A DNA stretch of 64,000 nucleotides from Hyaloraphidium curvatum (taxonomy: Eukaryota; Monoblepharomycota; Hyaloraphidiomycetes; Hyaloraphidiales; Hyaloraphidiaceae): positions 1,316,501-1,380,500 of the forward strand of contig JAIVFI010000001.1 of assembly GCA_025558095.1 (NCBI GenBank). The letters are read 5' to 3'. How positions within the stretch are numbered: the stretch's first letter is position 1; the number at the start of each line of letters is the position of its first letter. The notes below the pieces were generated by a model, which worked only from the letters and a program-made list of their open reading frames with translations, was not told where the DNA came from and did no database searches. The position numbers and the translations under genes are program-made. This document shows, in pieces, positions 60,196-64,000 of the stretch.

Positions 60196-61943
60196 TTAAC
60201 CCTTCACCGTCTTGGTCGCCGTCACCGTCACCTTGACGACCTTGGTCGTCTTGATGGTCTTGGTGAACCGCTTGGTCACGAACTTGGTCGTCGACTTGGT
60301 CTGCGTGACGACCTTGGTGACCGACTTGGCGAACTTGCTGACCGTCACCGTCTTGGGCTGGAACTTGGTCGACGTGACGACCTTCGTGGCCGTGGAGGTG
60401 ACGACGACCGTCGCGGTGGCCGTGGCCGTCGTGGTCACGGTGGTGTTGGTCACGAGCACGCGCGGGTTGCGGCGCACGATCAGCCCGTGCGGGTCCCCGC
60501 GCTCCACCGCCGTGCCGTTGCCCTCGGTCACCAGGTTGTTGATGTCCCGGATGCCGCGCACGGCGCCGGTGAGTCCGCCCTCCAGGATTTCGATCACCAT
60601 CACGCCGGGGCGGTTGCCGACGGCCGCGTGGGCGTTGCTGAGCGGGCGCGGGCCGCGCGTGGCCACGTACAGGAAGCGGCCGTCGGGGGAGACGTCGGCA
60701 ATGTCCACCGCGGGATCGTCCGAGAAGGGGCTGACGAGGTTGAAGGTGTTGGCCTTGAGCCCCGTGCTGGCGTTGTACACCTCGGTGACGTGGGCGACGC
60801 GGTCGAAGTACCAGAAGAAGTTGCCGAAGCCGACGGGGGCGCCGCCGTGCGAGTCTCGGGGGCCACTGCCCAGGTCCTGGTCGATCTTCTGGATCGCCGG
60901 GGTGTTGGGCGGGTTCGACGCCTTGTACGTCTCGTTGCCGGCAACGGGGAGGCGGTAAATGAACCAGCCGTTGGGCTTGTTGGCGTTGTTGCCTCCGTTG
61001 CCCCAAACGTAGCCGCTGGACTCGCCGAAACCGCAACCATCACCTGGGAAAGGAAGGGGAAGGTCAGATCACGGCCCGCCGAGCGCATCCCCGCGAAAGA
61101 TTACCCACCGGCGATGGTGGCGTTGTCGTACTCGGCGACGATCGACATCGGGGTGGTGTAGGGGTCTACCGCGAGCATGCCGCCTCCGCGGAGGGAGACA
61201 AAGGCCGGGTACCCGCTCGAGGGCACAAATCCGCAGATGGGGGCGTTGTCTGGGCGCAGCGCGCCCTGCCGCGGGAAGCCGTTTGGCGTGAGCCCGTTGA
61301 CGAGGTCGATGGTAGCTGCTGGGTCCTGGGCAAAAGTGTTGGTGCCGAAGTTGGCCGAGATGCGCTCGAGCTTTTTGCCGTTCTGGTTGGCGACGATGAT
61401 CCACTTCTCGTCCGGGGTCAGGACCGAGGCGTGGGCCTGGATGCGGCCCTGGTCGCCGACTTCGGTGCGGAAGCAGGCCACCGGCGTGCGGGTGGGGGCG
61501 TCGAAGATGACGACGTGGCCCGAGGTGACGAAGGAGACGATGATGTGGCTGCCGTTCTTGGTGGTGGCGGCCATGTGCGGGCGGACGGGGCGTGCGTTCG
61601 TCTTGGAGAGGCAAAGCGTGGTGGTGAGGCCGGCGAGCTCGATGACCTCGTAGACGGATGCGTTGACGACGTTGGTGCGGAGGTGCTCGCCGTCGTAGAT
61701 GTAGATCCGCCCGCCGAAGCTGGGCAGGGCCGTGGAGTTGACGCGGCCGGTGTCGGACTGGTCGAGCACCCAGACCTCGTGGCGGAGCGCGGGGTCGACG
61801 ACGGTCACTCCGGGCACCTGCGGCGGCGCGGGCACGGGCGGCGGGGGGACGTAGGGCTGCGCGCGCGCGGGCGCGGCGAGGAGCGCGGCGGCCATCAGCG
61901 CGGCGGCGGCGAGCGCCGCCGGCGTGCGGCTAAGTAGCTGCAT
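60196..61943 (-). CDS. secreted propeller-like protein with Thr/Val/Lys-rich tail
   Basis: Exons 61943-61109 and 61043-60196 (65-nt intron restoring IAGDGCGFGESSGYVWG); 560 aa. The signal peptide is MQLLSRTPAALAAAALMAAA, cut near ARAQ. Residues 50-470 look like a beta-propeller of the lactonase/YVTN type: GHVVIFDAPTRTPVACF, HASVLTPDEKWIIVANQNGKKL, ADVSPDGRFLYVATRG. The last 80 residues are nearly only Thr, Val, Lys, Ala and Ser (TVTTTATATATVVVTSTATK, then KFVTKRFTKTIKTTKV), alternating like beta strands and strongly basic. Such a tail could anchor the protein in an acidic wall or form a beta-rich fibre; both are guesses. Confidence 0.8.
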
Positions 61944-62740
61944 GGTGCTCTCGAAGGAAGCTGAGTGGCTCGGGGTGGAGCGATGCCGAAAAAGCTGGTG
62001 GCCAGCAGGTGACAGGTCCGAGGCTCGAGGAGACACAGCCACTGCCGAGCGATGAGGAAAGTCAGATCGTCGGCTCCCGGAACGCGCCCAACGGCCGTGA
62101 ATGCCTACCGCTTCGGCCAAGAGGGAGTTTGTTCAGATCTTGCGACCGGGCCAGACTTTGTTTTCAACGGGGCGAAGAGGGTGCCCTTGCGCTGAAATGC
62201 GCACCATCATCCCGATGGCACCATCTCGGCGGTCTGACCGGGAACCGTTCAGGTGCATCCCGACGAAGGAGGACGCTTTATGAACCTCTTGATTGATTTC
62301 CAAACAATCGCGTCCGAGACGGCGGTGGGCGCGGCCTGCAAATGCATGCGCCGAGTGATCGGGCGGTCGGGCCGGCAGAAACGGGTGGGCGCAACTCCAG
62401 AGACCGCCGATCCCCGATCCCCGACGGCCCGGATCGGCAGTGCCAAGGTTGCCCGGGCGATCTCCTATAGATTTGCCTCGGATTTTCCCCGCAGATCCGG
62501 TACAGGTGTACCGTCGGTATTGCACTTGGGCGCGGGGGCGACAAGACTAGGAGCCTTGCTATACCGACTCCCATCCCGGCCCGATCTCCCGTCTCAAGGG
62601 CAAGGTACATCTCCGAAGATGGCTCCATGCTCGGGCCTACGCTCGGGATGGACCGCTGCCGGATCTCGTCCGCGCCGGCGCGGGGTCTGACTGGCCCACG
62701 ACTTCGGCTGTAAACAACCACCCCCGCCGCACTCCGCCCG
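61944..62740. other. intergenic, no gene recognised
   Basis: About 800 bases between two divergent genes. No supported coding region, repeat or RNA; open frames look random. Confidence 0.4.
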
Positions 62741-63592
62741 ATGATCGAGCTCATCCCGTGCCTCGGCGCCCGCGCCTCCGAGAGCTCCGACGGGCCCGCC
62801 GCGGTCCGCGATGTGCCCGATTCGCCGACGGACGCGTTCCACCCGACCGCCGCCCGCGTCGTCGTCGTGTTCCGGTCGGGCGACGGGCTCGCCGGCAGGT
62901 CGCGCATCGCGGCCACGTGGATCGCCGTCGACGTCGGCGACGCCGCGCCGCCGAACACGGTGATCGCCACGACGGAGAAGCCGCTCGCGGTGCCGGCCGG
63001 CCGAGATGCCGAGTGGTTCTCCGGCAACTTCTCGATGTCGCGCCCCAACGCCGGCTGGCCCGCGGGGAAATACCGCGTCGACATCGCCGTCGACGGCGAG
63101 CCCGCCGCGTCGGCCGCGTTCTCGGTCTCGGACGCCGGGCTCGGCGCGACGGACGACCTGCCCCGCGCGCGCGACTTCCAGGCCGTGGCGTGCGAGGCCG
63201 TCGACGCGTCGAACCCGGACGAGATCGAGGCCCCGGTGAACCCCACCGACACCTTCAGAACGGACGCCGAGACCCTGTTCGTCGTCTGGAGGTCCAAGAT
63301 CCTGGCCGCACTGCACGCCGCCGGCGAGGCCAAGACGATCATGGCGGCCTGGGTCGCCGTCGACGTCGGCCCGTTCGCGCCCCCGGGTACGGTGATCGAT
63401 TCGGTCGGAATTGATCTCGACCAGCTCTTTCCCGCGCAGGAGCGGGGCAAAGGCAAATGGTATTCCGGACATTTCAGTCTCGGCAGGCCGGACCGCGGGT
63501 GGCCGGTGGGCGACTACCGCACCGAGATCCACATCCGCTACACGGACAAAGAGGAGCAGCTCGCCGTAATACCGTTCTCGATCATTCAGTGA
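62741..63592 (+). CDS. protein with two tandem Ig-like repeats
   Basis: Intronless, 283 aa, no signal peptide. Two related units of about 125 residues: unit 1 (about 20-130) has AATWIAVDVGDAAPPNTVI, WFSGNFSMSRPNAGWPAGKYRVDI; unit 2 (about 150-283) has MAAWVAVDVGPFAPPGTVI, WYSGHFSLGRPDRGWPVGDYRTEI. The GWPxGxYR strand is a pattern I associate with beta-sandwich domains of bacterial and archaeal surface proteins, but here no secretion signal is seen. Internal duplication is certain; function unknown. Start ATG 62741; an upstream start with a signal was not found. Confidence 0.78.
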   Translation: MIELIPCLGARASESSDGPAAVRDVPDSPTDAFHPTAARVVVVFRSGDGLAGRSRIAATWIAVDVGDAAPPNTVIATTEKPLAVPAGRDAEWFSGNFSMSRPNAGWPAGKYRVDIAVDGEPAASAAFSVSDAGLGATDDLPRARDFQAVACEAVDASNPDEIEAPVNPTDTFRTDAETLFVVWRSKILAALHAAGEAKTIMAAWVAVDVGPFAPPGTVIDSVGIDLDQLFPAQERGKGKWYSGHFSLGRPDRGWPVGDYRTEIHIRYTDKEEQLAVIPFSIIQ

Positions 63593-63660
63593 CAAATACT
63601 TTATCAGAGGCCAACTCATTTACTCGCCCTGATGGTGGACTTGATCCGCAGGCGAACGCC

Positions 63661-64000
63661 CTACGCGTTCCGCATCTCGGGCTGCCCCGCGGCGCTCGAC
63701 GGGCTCTCGGCCTCCGGTTCCGCCTCCCCCGCCTCCACCCCTCCCCTCCCCGCCGCCGGCGCCTTCCTCTCCGCGGCGAACACCAGCGCCCCGCTGAGCA
63801 GGTTGCTCCCGTACAGCACGCACAGCACGATGGCGATGGCCATGTCGGTCTCGAACAGCTGCGCCACGTGGCCAAAGTACCGCGACCCCGCAAACACCGA
63901 GGCCGTGTTGAAGGGCACGGTGACGTTGGTCGGCACGCCGAGGGCGGCGGTGGCGGCGGCCGAGGCGGCGGCGCTCAGCACGGCGTTGAAGCTGACGGGG
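63661..64000 (-). CDS. C-terminal part of a membrane protein (runs off the window)
   Basis: The frame is open to the right edge, so only the last 113 residues are seen. A segment VFAGSRYFGHVAQLFETD precedes one membrane helix (MAIAIVLCVLYGSNLLSGALVF), then a disordered Ala/Gly/Glu-rich tail ending PEMRNA. An upstream ATG at 63981 is inside the frame but not a convincing start. Family not recognised. Confidence 0.55.
   Translation of the reverse strand, partial: PVSFNAVLSAAASAAATAALGVPTNVTVPFNTASVFAGSRYFGHVAQLFETDMAIAIVLCVLYGSNLLSGALVFAAERKAPAAGRGGVEAGEAEPEAESPSSAAGQPEMRNA

Noticed and set aside
1-64000. CRISPR arrays, rRNA genes, bacterial operons
   Set aside because: No regularly spaced repeats or rRNA-like sequence; spliced genes and monocistronic layout show a eukaryotic nuclear genome.

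Overview
The window is nuclear DNA of a GC-rich eukaryote with compact genes. Neighbouring genes lie tens to a few hundred bases apart. Most introns are 46-105 nt, usually start GTGGGY or GTGAGY, and one is GC-AG. The gene set points to a fungus: Edc3 with LSm, FDF and YjeF_N parts, Rrd/PTPA, Sem1/Dss1, a SulP transporter with STAS and cyclic-nucleotide-binding domains of the Vsb1 type, a DUF7918 protein, an ArAE/FUSC-like transporter, an EXPERA protein and a GPI-type secreted protein. An early-diverging (chytrid-grade) fungus is my inference; nothing in the window proves the lineage. Gene models were built by hand from reading frames, splice signals and family sense. Start codons are the least certain part.

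Left part (1-10 kb): the 3' portion of a very long coiled-coil protein ending in -ETF (CLIP-like?), a PP2A activator (RRD), an F-box-like/LRR gene and EDC3.

10.3-13.3 kb is the most unusual structure. Two 451-bp copies of one sequence, in inverted orientation and with only two mismatches found by eye, flank an intronless secreted GH27 alpha-galactosidase gene. The left copy ends inside an intact, intron-containing tRNA-Gln(CTG) gene. The right copy carries only the 5' part of that tRNA. A decayed 3' half of a tRNA-Gln lies just outside the left copy.

13.8-39 kb: SEM1; an eight-exon cyclase-family gene; a pair of F-box-like paralogs (17.0 and 22.7 kb) that share an upstream CACGTG/TGACG motif and flank two membrane-protein genes; a coiled-coil gene; the large SulP transporter; an EXPERA gene; an alkylsulfatase-like metallo-beta-lactamase; a disordered nuclear-type protein; an F-box/LRR-like gene; a MYND gene; and an FtsJ-type (CMTR1-like) cap methyltransferase.

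39-47 kb looks like a decaying tract. It holds a 5'-truncated RLE-type retroelement reverse transcriptase, an F-box-like gene with internal stops beginning 30 bp from the truncated end, a MYND gene with an apparent frameshift, and a second, more decayed paralog of the F-box-like gene.

47-64 kb: metabolic enzymes (alpha/beta hydrolase, enoyl-CoA hydratase, LUD protein, a Rieske-DUF455 fusion), a DUF7918 protein and a six-exon TPR protein. There are also three secreted proteins (GPI-type beta-helix, Cys-rich protein, propeller-like protein with a Thr/Val/Lys tail) with a double-WW protein among them, a two-repeat beta-domain protein, and a partial membrane protein at the right edge. The genes do not form one pathway.
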